Below, piece by piece: positions 22,970 to 34,384 of a stretch of DNA of 64,000 bases (position 1 is its first letter; each line of letters begins with the position of its first letter). The notes under the pieces are model-generated. The model saw only the letters and a list, made by a program, of their open reading frames with translations. It was not told the origin of the DNA and ran no database searches. Origin of the DNA: Omphiscola glabra (lineage: Eukaryota; Mollusca; Gastropoda; Lymnaeidae). Both the position numbers and the translations under genes were made by a program. Location of the stretch: the NCBI GenBank assembly GCA_964017045.1, contig OZ024806.1, positions 2,937,992-3,001,991 on the forward strand. The letters are read 5' to 3'.

Positions 22970-25310
22970 CTAGTTGAAGATCTGACTCCTCGTTGAAGAT
23001 CAGAGACCTAGTTGAAGATCAGAGACCTAGTTGAAGATCAGAGACCTAGTTGAAGATCAGAGATCTAGTTGAAGATCAGAGACCTAGTTGAAGATCAGAG
23101 ACCTAGTTGAAGATCAGAGACCTAGTTGAAGATCAGAGACCTAGTTGAAGATCTGACTCCTAGTTGAAGATCAGAGACATAGTTGAAGATCAGAGACGTA
23201 GTTGAAGATCTGAGACCTAGTTGAAGATCAGACTCCTAGTTGAAGATCAGAGACCTAGTTGAAGATCAGAGATCTAGTTGAAGATCAGAGACCTAGTTGA
23301 AGATCAGAGACCTAGTTGAAGATCAGAGACCTAGTTGAAGATCAGAGACCTAGTTGAAGATCTGACTCCTAGTTGAAGATCAGAGACATAGTTGAAGATC
23401 AGAGACGTAGTTGAAGATCTGAGACCTAGTTGAAGATCAGACTCCTAGTTGAAGATCTAACTCCTAGTTGAAGATCAGAAACCTATTTGAAGATCTGACT
23501 CCTAGTTGAAGATCAGACTACTAGATAAAGATCAGACTCCTAGTTGAAGATCAGAGACCTAGTTGAAGATCAGACTACTAGTTGAAGATCAGACTCCTAG
23601 TTGAAGATCAGAGACCTAGTTGAAGATCAGACTACTAGTTGAAGATGAGACTCCTAGTTGAAGATCAGACTCATAGTTGAAGATCAGAGACCTAGTTGAA
23701 GATCAGAGACCTAGTTGAAGATCTAACTCCTAGTTGAAGATCAGAGACCTAGTTGAAGATCTGACTCCTAGTTGAAGATCAGAGACCTAGTTGAAGATCT
23801 GACTCCTAGTTGAAGACCAGACTCCTAGATGAAGATCAGACTCCTAGTTGAAGATCAGAGACCTAGTTGAAGATCAGAGACCTAGTTGAAGATCAGAGAC
23901 CTAGTTGAAGATCAGAGACCTAGTTGAAGATCTGACTCCTAGTTTAAGATCAGAGACATAGTTGAAGATCAGAGACGTAGTTGAAGATCTGACTCCTAGT
24001 TGAAGATCTGAGACCTAGTTGAAGATCAGACTCCTAGTTGAAGATCTGACTCCTAGTTGACGATCAGACTACTAGTTGAAGATCAGACTCCTAGTTGAAG
24101 ATCAGAGACCTAGTTGAAGATCAGACTACTAGTTGAAGATCAGAGACCTAGTTGAAGATCAGACTACTAGTTGAAGATCAGAGACATAGTTGAAGATCAG
24201 AGAACTTGTTGAAGATCTGACTCCTAGTTGAAGATCTGACTCCTAGTTGAATATCAGAGACCTAGTTGAAGATCAGACTACTAGTTGAAGATCAGAGACC
24301 TAGTTGAAGATCAGAGACCTAGTTGAAGATCAGACTACTAGTTGAAGATCAGAGACCTAGTTGAAGATCAGACTCCTAGTTGAAGACCAGACTCCTAGTT
24401 GAAGATCAGACTCCTAGTTGAAGATCAGACTCGTAGTTGAAGATCAGACTCCTAGTTGAAGATCAGACTCCTAGTTGAAGATCAGACTCTTAGTTGAAGA
24501 TCAGAGACCTAGTTGAAGATCAGAGACCTAGTTGAAGATCTGACTCCTAGTTGAAGATCAGACTCCTAGTTGAAGATGAGACTCGTAGTTGAAGATCAGA
24601 CTCCTAGTTGAAGATCAGACTCCTAGTTGAAGATCAGACTCCTAGTTGAAGATCAGAGACCTAGTTGAAGATCAGAGACCTAGTTGAAGATCTGACTCCT
24701 AGTTGAAGATCAGAGATATAGTTGAAGATCAGAGACGTAGTTGAAGATCAGACTCCTAGTTGAAGATCAGAGACCTAGTTGAAGATCAGACTCCTAGTTG
24801 AAGATCTGACTCCTAGTTGAAGATCAGAGACCTAGTTGAAGATCTGACTCCTAGTTGAAGACCAGACTCCTAGTTGAAGATCAGACTCCTAGTTGAAGAT
24901 CAGACTCCTAGTTGAAGATCAGACTCCTAGTTGAAGATCAGACTCCTATTTGAAGATCTGACTCCTAGTTGAAGATCAGAGACCTAGTTGAAGATCTGAC
25001 TCCTAGTTGAAGATCAGACTCCTAGTTGAAGATCAGACTCCTAGTTGAAGATCAGACTCCTAGTTGAAGATCAGAGACCTAGTTGAAGATCTGACTCCTA
25101 GTTGAAGATCAGAGACCTAGTTGAAGATCTGACTCCTAGTTGAAGACCAGACTCCTAGTTGAAGATCAGAGATCTAGTTGAAGATCAGAGACCTAGTTGA
25201 AGATCTGACTCCTAGTTGAAGATCAGAGATATAGTTAAAGATCTGACTCCTAGTTGAAGATCAGAGACCTATTTGAATATCAGACTCCTAGTTGAAGATC
25301 TGAGATCGAG
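22970..25310. repeat. 19-nt minisatellite, about 120 copies, with higher-order blocks
   Basis: Units are tagttgaagatcagagacc or tagttgaagatctgactcc, differing at a few positions. A marked series of variants (agatctag, several agacctag, then agacatag, agacgtag, tctgagacc) occurs from about 23062 and again exactly 209 nt (11 units) later. The agacatag marker recurs at a further 570 nt (30 units). The array therefore grew by duplication of multi-unit blocks. Confidence 0.97.
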
Positions 25311-25382
25311 TTAAAGATCAATCGCCTTTGATTAATTCGTAAACCTTGAGAATCTGTACGTTTTACAAGTCTTCAATCTACA

Positions 25383-25950
25383 GGTTTTTACATAAATCAT
25401 CTGTCTTATAATTACAGTACCTTTACATAAATCATCTGTCTTATAATTACAGTACCTTTACATAAATCATCTGTCTTATAATTACAGTACCTTTACATAA
25501 ATCATCTGTCTTATAATTACAGTACCTTTACATAAATCATCTGTCTTATAATTACAGTACCTTTACATAAATCATCTGTCTTATAATTACAGTACCTTTA
25601 CATAAATCATCTGTCTTATAATTACAGTACCTTTACATAAATCATCTGTCTTATAATTACAGTACCTTTACATAAATCATCTGTCTTATAATTACAGTAC
25701 CTTTACATAAATCATCTGTCTTATAATTACAGTACCTTTACGTAAATCATCTCTCTTATAATTACAGTACCTTTACGTAAATCATCTCTCTTATAATTAC
25801 AGTACCTTTACATAAATCATCTGTCTTATAATTACAGTACCTTTACATAAATCATCTGTCTTATAATTACAGTACCTTTACATAAATCATCTGTCTTATA
25901 ATTACAGTACCTTTACGTAAATCATCAGTCTTATCATTACAGTTCCTTTA
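25383..25950. repeat. 35-nt minisatellite, about 16 near-identical copies
   Basis: acctttacataaatcatctg then tcttataattacagt. Copies are almost perfect except for an adjacent pair carrying cgtaaatcatctctc and a diverged last copy. This points to recent homogenisation. Confidence 0.97.
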
Positions 25951-26050
25951 CATAACAATTATATTTATTTGAACTCTGACCTCGAGTCGTGTAGCCCAAA
26001 TGCTCGCCTTAAAATAAGGGCTATTAAACTGAACTTGACTGACGGAGATG

Positions 26051-26125
26051 CAGTGACGTAGCTGGGGTAAGTGCAGCCCGTGGTTGTACTGCCCCCCGCC
26101 TCCGCTACCCCTTCCTACGCCACTG
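26051..26125. mobile_element. very short hAT-like MITE, 75 bp
   Basis: The left end CAGTGACGTAGCTGGGG and the right end (minus strand CAGTGGCGTAGGAAGGG) are inverted repeats. Flanking octamers cggagatg (26043-26050) and cggacatg (26126-26133) match at 7 of 8 positions. The element is little more than its two ends. Confidence 0.75.
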
Positions 26126-26171
26126 CGGACATGACTCCACCTGCCAATCACCGAAACTCAATGGTATAGAG

Positions 26172-26596
26172 CAGTGATTCCCAAAGTGGTCTGTATCGAA
26201 CCCCAGGGGTCTACGACAACTTGCAAGGGGTTTATGGAAGCGGAAAAAAAATTGGGGGTCCATGAAATGAAAATGGGGGTCCATGAAATGAAAATTGGGG
26301 TCGACGATAGTGGATCTCATGTAAGCAGGTCAAGACTTCTATTTTGGCATTTTTTAATTTAAATTTAAATAATAAATGTATAAAACTTAACATATTTTAA
26401 AAAAAGTTATTCACACTGCACTCCCCTACCGTTATAAATTTAAATCTTTCAAAGTGAGTAGCACTATACCGCCTGTCAAAAGTATATTTAATGTTAATGA
26501 ATTTGCAAAAAAACAATATCAGGTAAGCAGGGGGTCTACCCAAAACCGAAAAACATGGCAAGGGGTCTACGAGACAAAAAAGTTTGGGAAACTCTG
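26172..26596. mobile_element. non-autonomous hAT-type transposon, 425 bp
   Basis: The left end CAGTGATTCCCAAAGTGG pairs with a right end that reads CAGAGTTTCCCAAAC on the minus strand. The octamer gtatagag flanks both sides exactly (26164-26171 and 26597-26604). Subterminal ggggtctacg words occur near both ends. The interior includes a short gggggtccatgaaatgaaaa duplication and is non-coding. Confidence 0.85.
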
Positions 26597-26739
26597 GTAT
26601 AGAGGTTTCTGTCTGTGCCAGTTGATGACGTCAGCTGAAATTACTCTAGTCATGACTGGCCTTGGGGCAATGGGAGTCACCATCATTAAGGTTAGCAACA
26701 CGGAGAAAAAAGTGGGGGATAAACCTTTAAATGTCTCAC

Positions 26740-28890
26740 AGTAACTTTGTCAACTTTTACATTCATGGCAGTGATGGTGGTCCTAGTAGTTCTGACAGTA
26801 GCTTTGTCAACCTTACATTCATGGCAGTGATGGTGGTCCTAGTAGTTCTGACAGTAACTTTGTCAACTTTTACATTCATGGCAGTGATGGTGGTCCTAGT
26901 AGTTCTGACAGTAACTTTGTCAACTTTTACATTCATGGCAGTGATGGTGGTCCTAGTAGTTCTGACAGTAGCTATGTCAACTTTCACATTCATTGCAGTG
27001 ATGGTGGTCCTAATAGGTCTGACAGTAACTTTGTCAACTTTTACATTCATGGCAGTGATGGTGGTCCTAGTAGTTCTGACAGTAACTTTGTCAACTTTTA
27101 CATTCATGGCAGTGATGGTGGTCCTAGTAGTTCTGACAGTAGCTTTGTCAACTTTCACATTCATTGCAGTGATGGTGGTCCTAATCGGTCTGACAGTAAC
27201 TTTGTCAACTTTTACATTCATGGCAGTGATGGTGGTCCTAGTAGTTCTGACAGTAACTTTGTCAACTTTTACATTCATGGCAGTGATGGTGGTCCTAGTA
27301 GTTCTGACAGTAGCTTTGTCAACTTTCACATTCATTGCAGTGATGGTGGTCCTAATAGGTCTGACAGTAACTTTGTCAACTTTTACATTCATGGCAGTGA
27401 TGGTGGTCCTAATAGGTCTGACAGTAACTTTGTCAACTTTTACATTCATGGCAGTGATGGTGGTCCTAATAGGTCTGACAGTAACTTTGTCAACTTTTAC
27501 ATTCATGGCAGTGATGGTGGTCCTAATAGGTCTGACAGTAACTTTGTCAACTTTTACATTCATGGCAGTGATGGTGGTCCTAATAGGTCTGACAGTAACT
27601 TTGTCAACTTTTACATTCATGGCAGTGATGGTGGTCCTAATAGGTCTGACAGTAACTTTGTCAACTTTTACATTCATGGCAGTGATGGTGGTCCTAATAG
27701 GTCTGACAGTAACTTTGTCAACTTTTACATTCATGGCAGTGATGGTGGTCCTAATAGGTCTGACAGTAACTTTGTCAACTTTTACATTCATGGCAGTGAT
27801 GGTGGTCCTAATAGGTCTGACAGTAACTTTGTCAACTTTTACATTCATGGCAGTGATGGTGGTCCTAATAGGTCTGACAGTAACTTTGTCAACTTTACAT
27901 TCATGGCAGTGATGGTGGTCCTAATAGGTCTGACAGTAACTTTGTCAACTTTTACATTCATGGCAGTGATGGTGGTCCGAGGAGTCTGACAGTAACTTTG
28001 TCAACTTTTACATTCATGGCAGTGATGGTGGTCCTAGTAGTTCTGACAGTAACTTTGTCAACTTTTACATTCATGGCAGTGATGGTGGTCCTAGTAGTTC
28101 TGACAGTAACTTTGTCAACTTTTACATTCATGGCAGTGATGGTGGTCCTAGTAGTTCTGACAGTAACTTTGTCAACTTTTACATTCATGGCAGTGATGGT
28201 GGTCCGAGGAGTCTGACAGTAACTTTGTCAACTTTTACATTCATGGCAGTGATGGTGGTCCTAGTAGTTCTGACAGTAACTTTGTCAACTTTTACATTCA
28301 TGGCAGTGATGGTGGTCCGAGGAGTCTGACAGTAACTTTGTCAACTTTTACATTCATGGCAGTGATGGTGGTCCGAGGAGTCTGACAGTAACTTTGTCAA
28401 CTTTTACATTCATGGCAGTGATGGTGGTCCTAATAGGTCTGACAGTAACTTTGTCAACTTTCACATTCATTGCAGTGATGGTGGTCCTAATAGGTCTGAC
28501 AGTAACTTTGTCAACTTTTACATTCATGGCAGTGATGGTGGTCCTAATAGGTCTGACAGTAGCTTTGTCAACTTTCACATTCATTGCAGTGATGGTGGTC
28601 CTAATAGGTCTGACAGTAACTTTGTCAACTTTTACATTCATTGCAGTGATGGTGGTCCTAATAGGTCTGACAGTAACTTTGTCAACTTTCACATTCATTG
28701 CAGTGATGGTGGTCCTAATAGGTCTGACAGTAACTTTGTCAACTTTTACATTCATGGCAGTGATGGTGGTCCTAATAGGTCTGACAGTAACTTTGTCAAC
28801 TTTTACATTCATGGCAGTGATGGTGGTCCGAGGAGTCTGACAGTAACTTTGTCAACTTTCACATTCATGGCAGTGATGGTGGTCCTGATA
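26740..28890. repeat. 57-nt minisatellite, about 37 copies, open on both strands
   Basis: Units contain gacagtaactttgtcaactt, ttacattcatggcagtgatg and gtggtcctaataggtct. The period is 19 codons, so the plus strand is open for 393 codons (26731-27912, hydrophobic FTFMAVMVVLIGLTVTLS) and the minus strand for 361 codons (26763-27848, basic MNVKVDKVTVRPIRTTITA). Copies shortened by two or three bases (ccgaggagtctg) break the frames at several points. Variants are shared in blocks, for example tcattgcagtg and agtagttctg groups. No signal, stop or splice context supports a real protein. Confidence 0.95.
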
Positions 28891-29300
28891 TTCTATTCAC
28901 ATGGTTGAAAATTTGAATAAGAAGTTTCGGGAACAGCAAAATAGAAAGGCGTATCTGAAAGTGGTCGAGTACAATATGAACGTCCTTCTTATATGTTAGG
29001 AATGTTTAGAGAAAGAAGCACCACCCTTGAAAAAAATAGACGTTGGTGTTGCTAGGTCAATGACACAGACTTTTCCCCAGGTCTTTGACACAGACTTTTC
29101 CCCAGGTCTTTGACACAGACGTTAAATCTGGGAGTTTAGGACACTCCTAAAATATATGTCCCCTCCATCACCCACCCCCCATTTTAAGTCTATTTAAAGA
29201 CACAATTTTTTCAGTTTGGTTTTGTCGTCATATTTTAAATGTCCAAACGACTTTCAACCAGGGAAGTCGGATGGTTTGATTGATTGGATACTTATATTGC
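28891..29300. other. unique spacer, no gene seen
   Basis: Includes a short direct repeat cagacttttccccaggtctt near 29065-29115. No exon recognised. Confidence 0.45.
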
Positions 29301-29304
29301 GCTG

Positions 29305-29527
29305 GTATCCATGCTACTTTAGCATGCTCACTGCTGGTATCCATGCTACTTTAGCATGCTCACTGCTGGTATCCATGCTACTTGAGCATGCTCACTGCTG
29401 GTATCCATGCTACTTGAGCATGCTAACTGCTGGTATCCATGCTACTTGAGCATGCTCACTGCTGGTATCCATGCTACTTGAGCATGCTCACTGCTGGTAT
29501 CCATGCTACTTGAGCATGCTCACTGCG
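29305..29527. repeat. 32-nt minisatellite, 7 copies, each a hairpin
   Basis: Units contain tggtatccatgctacttg then agcatgctcactgc. Within each unit CATGCT and AGCATG are perfect inverted arms around a 5-base loop. The array lies where the 3' untranslated tail of the adjoining LINE fragment would be, and seems to have expanded from it. Confidence 0.95.
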
Positions 29528-30117
29528 CTCTGGTGTCATCAAATCTATTAAACAAAAAAGTATTTAAATGTTTCCTAAATGATTTTCTGTCCTTGTCAGT
29601 ACTCCTCAAAGATGGAGGTAAACTATTCCATAACTTTGGCGCTATCGCTTCAAAAGAGCGCACTCCGTACGACTTTTTTCTGTGTTCATCCACACTGGGA
29701 ATTTTCAGTACGGACTGAGTTGAGGACCGCAGGTTCTTTAAGGTTACATGTTTATAAAGCAGTTCTGTCAGATATTCCGGTGCAGAGCCTTCCATGCAGC
29801 CGTACGCCAAGGACAGAATCATGTTTTCAATGCGCTCACTCACCGGAACCCAATGGAGATCTCGTAGAACTGGGATGATGTGGTCTGAAATCTTTTTCCG
29901 CTACACAATGCGTGCTGCAGTTTTTTGCACCCTCTGGAGTCTCTGAATTCGATTCTGAGGCAAACCCCACAAACAACTGTTACAATAATCTAATCTTGAC
30001 TGGATTAGAGTTACCGCTACAGCATTTGCTGTTCTCTTATTGAGTTGAGGACGCAGCTGACCCAGGTTCAGGTCGAGAGGGAAGTTCGCTCCGGGCAGTA
30101 CATTTTTCTTTATATTA
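29520..30117 (-). pseudogene. non-LTR retrotransposon reverse transcriptase, C-terminal fragment
   Basis: Reading minus strand from about 30100, the frame carries the C-terminal part of a LINE reverse transcriptase: LNKRTANAVAVTLIQSRLDY, CNSCLWGLPQNRIQRLQRVQ, KTAARIV, then an in-frame stop (29901-29903), DHIIPVLRDLHWVPV, YGVRSFEAIAPKLWNSLPP and SFRKHLNTFLFNRFD before the terminal stop near 29520. The SRLDYCN-GLP, RLQRVQ-TAARIV, LHWLPV and APKLWNSLP motifs are typical of CR1/Jockey-type LINEs. The catalytic FADD-containing part is missing upstream, and the internal stop shows that it is dead. The ATG at 29843 is not a true start. The adjacent 32-nt hairpin array occupies the 3' tail. Confidence 0.85.
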
Positions 30118-30880
30118 TTATAATTATTATTATTTGTCTTATATAGCGCTCAGCACGCTGTACATAAAAATATTAGCAAAAGAGACATAATCGTGACAAT
30201 CAAATAAAATACATTTATGTAATAAAGAACAGATGTGTAGAGACAAAACAAAAACTAATGCATATTCACCCCATCCACCCCAGAACTTTTACATGTCAAG
30301 CCATGGACGCCGGCCAGCAGCATCGTTTATCGGTCATAGGGGGCAATCAGTCGGGGTAGTAGAGTTTAAAGAGATGTGTTTTGATATAGCTAATATGGAG
30401 ATGCGGCAAAGTCAGCCAACTGCAGAGTGCTTTGTTTTTCCGTTAAAGGGGGCGGCAAAAATCTTGTCCCACCTTGGGCGGCACCATCTCTAGCCACGCC
30501 CCTGTTTTCAAATAGGATAATGGACAATGGGTTTCCCAGACATTTGTCTTCTTAATTGAGTTAAATTGTTAGACCATTTGCTTGCTCGGCACTGACGTGT
30601 TTGTTCATTTGAAATGCCTTCTTCTTCAAAGAAACAAATTTCCGCAATTGTTTTATTCAAACAATTTAACATCTTCTCCCGGACTGCGACATGAATATCC
30701 ACATAGTTTAAATCCATCAAGCTGTTATCCATCAATACTGAAATATTATTATGAAAGCCACAAATTACACCAAGAACTGTCAGGCAGTCTTCTGTGTGGA
30801 ATCTGAGTAAAAGTAAATAAAAAAACATCAACTTTTTCAACGCGACGCGAATAAAATAATGATCAAATGGCGTGCACAGC
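30118..30880. other. intergenic sequence with retroelement-like tail, no gene seen
   Basis: Begins with a tta microsatellite and cttatatagcgctcagcacgc, a word common in mollusc interspersed repeats. A solitary hAT-like end (minus strand CAGGGGCGTGGCTAG) closes near 30505. The frames at 30508-30840 (minus, 110 codons) and 30582-30806 (plus) overlap each other and show no known domain, so I leave them uncalled. Confidence 0.35.
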
Positions 30881-31049
30881 CAGGGCCTGCCCTACGTACA
30901 GCCAGGGTCTGCCCTATGTACAGCCAGGGCCGGCCCTATGTACAGCCAGGGCCAGCCCTATGTACGCCATTTTTAACGTAGACAGAAAAAGCTACAAATA
31001 GACCGTCGCTGTTTCCAAAGACCCCCCAAAACCTCTAAGTCCGCCCCTG
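30881..31049. mobile_element. hAT-like MITE with a 22-nt internal array
   Basis: Starts CAGGGCCTGCCCTA and ends (minus strand) CAGGGGCGGACTTAGAGG, both hAT-type termini. The left terminal segment is repeated four times at a 22-nt period (30881-30968, cagggccggccctatgtaca). I could not find a matching target duplication. Confidence 0.5.
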
Positions 31050-31635
31050 AAAATGCGTATCTCTAGGGGTGCGGGCGGCGTTGGGGTGGGGGCGGTGTCA
31101 CACCGTGGTATAGAATCGATTGAGACATAAATATAAATATTTGATTGTTTTATGGTTATCTCAAATCTGATCTCCTCGCTTTGATCAAAATGGTGTATTG
31201 ATTTTATTGTATTTTTATTTTTCGACCACGGTTTATATTAGAGAAGCCTATATATATATATAGACAAGTGGTCCTCAAATTTTAAAAAAATAGGCCCACA
31301 GTGAGAAAATATTAGTTGTAGAGAAAAAAGAGAGAGAAAAAAGGTGGAGCAACAAAACAATGTTGAAAATGAAAAACAATTTGAATCAAAATAAGCGTAT
31401 AAATATTTCAGTGGGAATTATGGGCCTGGCTTTGGGCTCACGAGATGGTCAACGCCCCGTTCAACAGTTGTCACGTGTACCAGGTACCCTTAGTTCATTT
31501 GTGTCCATGGGTTCACAGTGGGTTCACAGTGGGGACAATGTCGCTTGTGATATCTTTGAGTTTTTTTTTATTTCCAATTGTATGTGTAAGATTGCTAGGT
31601 ACTGGGTTTACTGGGAGCACGCGTTCAGTCAAGAT
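31050..31635. other. unique sequence, no gene seen
   Basis: AT-rich with a tatata tract near 31250. Two plus-strand frames at 31360-31684 overlap in different registers and show no domain. Confidence 0.4.
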
Positions 31636-31639
31636 TGTC

Positions 31640-32460
31640 TCCATGGAGCAGTCTAGGGGTCCAGTCATGAATGTCTCCATGTAGCAGTCTAGGGGTTCAA
31701 TCATGAATTTCTCCATAAAGCAGTCTAAGGATTCAGTCAAGATCACTTCCATGAGGCAGTCTAGGGGTCCAATCAAGATTACCTACAAGAAACAGTCTAG
31801 GGGTCAAAATCAAGATTACCTCCATGTAGCAGTCTAGGGGCCCAATCAAGATTACCTCCATGAATCAGTCTAAGGGTTCAATCAAGATTACCTCCATGTA
31901 GCAGTCTAGGGGTCCAATCAAGATTACCTCCATGTAGCAGTCTAGGGGACCAATCAAGATTACCTTCATGTAGCAGTCTAGGGGTCCAATCAAGATTACC
32001 TCCATGAGTCAGTCTTGGGGTCCAATCAAGATTACCTCCATGTAGCAGTCTAGGGGATCAATCAAGATTACCTCCATGTAGCAGTCTAGGGGTCCAATCA
32101 AGATTACCTCCATGAAGCAGTCTAGGGGTCCAGTCAATATTACCTCCATGAAGCAGTCTAGGGTTTCAGTCAAGATTACCTCCATGTAGCAGTCTAGGGG
32201 TCCAATCAAGATTACCTCCATGAGGCAGTCTAGGGGTCCAATCAAGATTACCTCCATGAAGCTGTCTAGGGGTCCAATCAAGATTACCTCCATGAAGCAG
32301 TCTAGGGGTCCAATCAAGATTACCTCCATGAGGCAATCTAGGGGTCCAATCAAGATTACCTCCATGAAGCAGTCTAGGGGTCCAATCAATATTACCTCCA
32401 TGAGGCAGTCTAGGGTCCAATCAAGATTACCTCCAAGAAACAGTCTAGGGGTTATAATAT
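31640..32460. repeat. 36-nt minisatellite, about 23 copies
   Basis: cagtctaggggtccaatcaa then gattacctccatgaag. Twelve codons per unit, so the minus strand is open at 32009-32473 (MEVILIGPLDCF repeats) and in other registers. Repeat-derived. Confidence 0.95.
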
Positions 32461-32760
32461 GAAATAACTTCAACCATTAAAGATCTAAAGGGAGATCGAT
32501 ATAATCATATCGATGGAGACACACATATCGATCTCTACACAAAGAGGATGTTGTTTTTTTATTGGGAAAAAATAACGAACTAAAAACGCCAAACGCAGCT
32601 TCCTGCCCTTCATTTATTGCCTGGTCTGCACTGCCTTGTCCGCACAAAAATGCAATATTGATGGCGTGACAGCCGTGTGCCAATTGAAAAGGGGCGGATT
32701 GGCGCTAATTGTGATGTGACAGAATGATGGAGGTAATTAAGTGCAGGCCTAGTGTGTAAT
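32461..32760. other. unique spacer, no gene seen
   Basis: The frame at 32477-32683 (minus, 68 codons) has no recognised domain. A short palindromic patch tcgatataatcatatcga lies at 32497-32514. Confidence 0.4.
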
Positions 32761-32764
32761 CATT

Positions 32765-33382
32765 AACAGTCACATAGATGTACAACGGTCACATAGATGT
32801 ACAACAGTCACATAGATGTACAACAGTCACATAGATGTACAACAGTCACATAGATGTACAACAGTCACATAGATGTACAACAGTCACATAGATGTACAAC
32901 AGTCACATAGGTGTACAACAGTCACATAGATGTACAACAGTCACATAGATGTACAACAGTCACATAGATGTACAACAGTCACATAGATGTACAACAGTCA
33001 CATAGATGTACAACAGTCACATAGATGTACAACAGTCACATAGATGTACAACAGTCACATAGATGTACAACAGTCACATAGATGTACAACAGTCACATAG
33101 ATGTACAACAGTCACATAGATGTACAACAGTCACATAGATGTACAACAGTCACATAGATGTACAACAGTCACATAGATGTACAACAGTCACATAGATGTA
33201 CAACAGTCACATAGATGTACAACAGTCACATAGATGTACAACAGTCACATAGATGTACAACAGTCACATAGATGTACAACAGTCACATAGATGTACAACA
33301 GTCACATAGATGTACAACAGTCACATAGATGTACAACAGTCACATAGATGTACAACAGTCACATAGATGTACAACAGTCAAA
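32765..33382. repeat. 19-nt minisatellite, about 32 near-perfect copies
   Basis: agtcacatagatgtacaac repeated with only isolated changes (one gtgtac copy and one ggtcac copy). Its homogeneity suggests recent expansion or ongoing gene conversion. Confidence 0.97.
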
Positions 33383-33509
33383 TCACTCAAATAGATGTAT
33401 GCCGGGAAAAGAAAGACTCCAACAATTATGGATGTGATCTTTTCTCAGCAAAGTTCCCACGAGACCGATGTCTTAATAGAAAGAATAGCGTAAAAGTTTT
33501 GTGTAATAT

Positions 33510-34005
33510 TTTCTGTAACTGTAACATATCAGGACAGGGGAATGTTTCTGTAACATATCAGGGTATCATAATATTTCTGTAACATATCAGGGTATCATAA
33601 TATTTCTGTAACATTTCAGGGTATCATAATATTTCTGTAACATATCAGGATATCATCATATTTCTGTAACTTATCAGGGTATCATAATATTTCTGTAACA
33701 TCTCAGGGTATCATAATATTTCTGTAACTTATCAGGACATCATAATATTTCTGTAACATATCAGGGTATCATAATATTTCTGTAACATATCAGGGTATCA
33801 TAATATTTCTGTAACATATCAGGGTATCATAATATTTCTGTAACTTATCGGGATATCATAATATTTCTGTAACTTATCAGGGTATCATAATATTTCTGTA
33901 ACATATCAGGGTATCATAATATTTCTGTAACATATCAGGGTATCATAATATTTCTGTAACTTATCAGGATATCATAATATTTCTGTAACTTATCAGGATA
34001 GTCTC
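33510..34005. repeat. 29-nt minisatellite, about 17 copies
   Basis: aatatttctgtaacatatca then gggtatcat, with cttatcaggat variants. Confidence 0.95.
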
Positions 34006-34037
34006 GCTGATTGGTAAACCCTATCGCTATCTATCGC

Positions 34038-34162
34038 TAAAACGGAGACACCACTTTGTCCCTATGTGTAAACGGAGACACCATTTTGTCCCTATGTGTA
34101 AACGGAGACACCATTTTGTCCCTATGTGTAAACGGAGACACCATTTTGTCCCTATGTGTTAG
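34038..34162. repeat. 30-nt minisatellite, 4 copies
   Basis: aaacggagacaccattttgt then ccctatgtgt. Ten codons, giving small frames on both strands. Confidence 0.95.
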
Positions 34163-34384
34163 GAACAAAAGAATGGACGCGGCTATAAATGTCGAAAAAG
34201 GTCCATTTATGGACCATTGGGGCCCTTTTTGGACCATTGGGCTGTAGGTTTTTTCTCTTCATTGTTCTGCCGTTTGCAGTTATTTGAAAGTGGTGGCCAG
34301 CGAACTAATCGGCGTGAATTACGTCCCCACAACACGAGTCAAGACACTGGACAACGTTAAATGGTTTCTCATTTGAGTGTCATT

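Noticed and set aside
25383..25950. Regular 35-nt repeats that look at first like a CRISPR array
   Set aside because: There are no unique spacers; units abut directly, and the window is clearly animal DNA.
30508..30840. 110-codon minus-strand frame starting MKKLMFFYLLLLRF, like a signal peptide
   Set aside because: Hydrophobic start comes from an AT-rich stretch; no domain downstream and an overlapping frame on the other strand.
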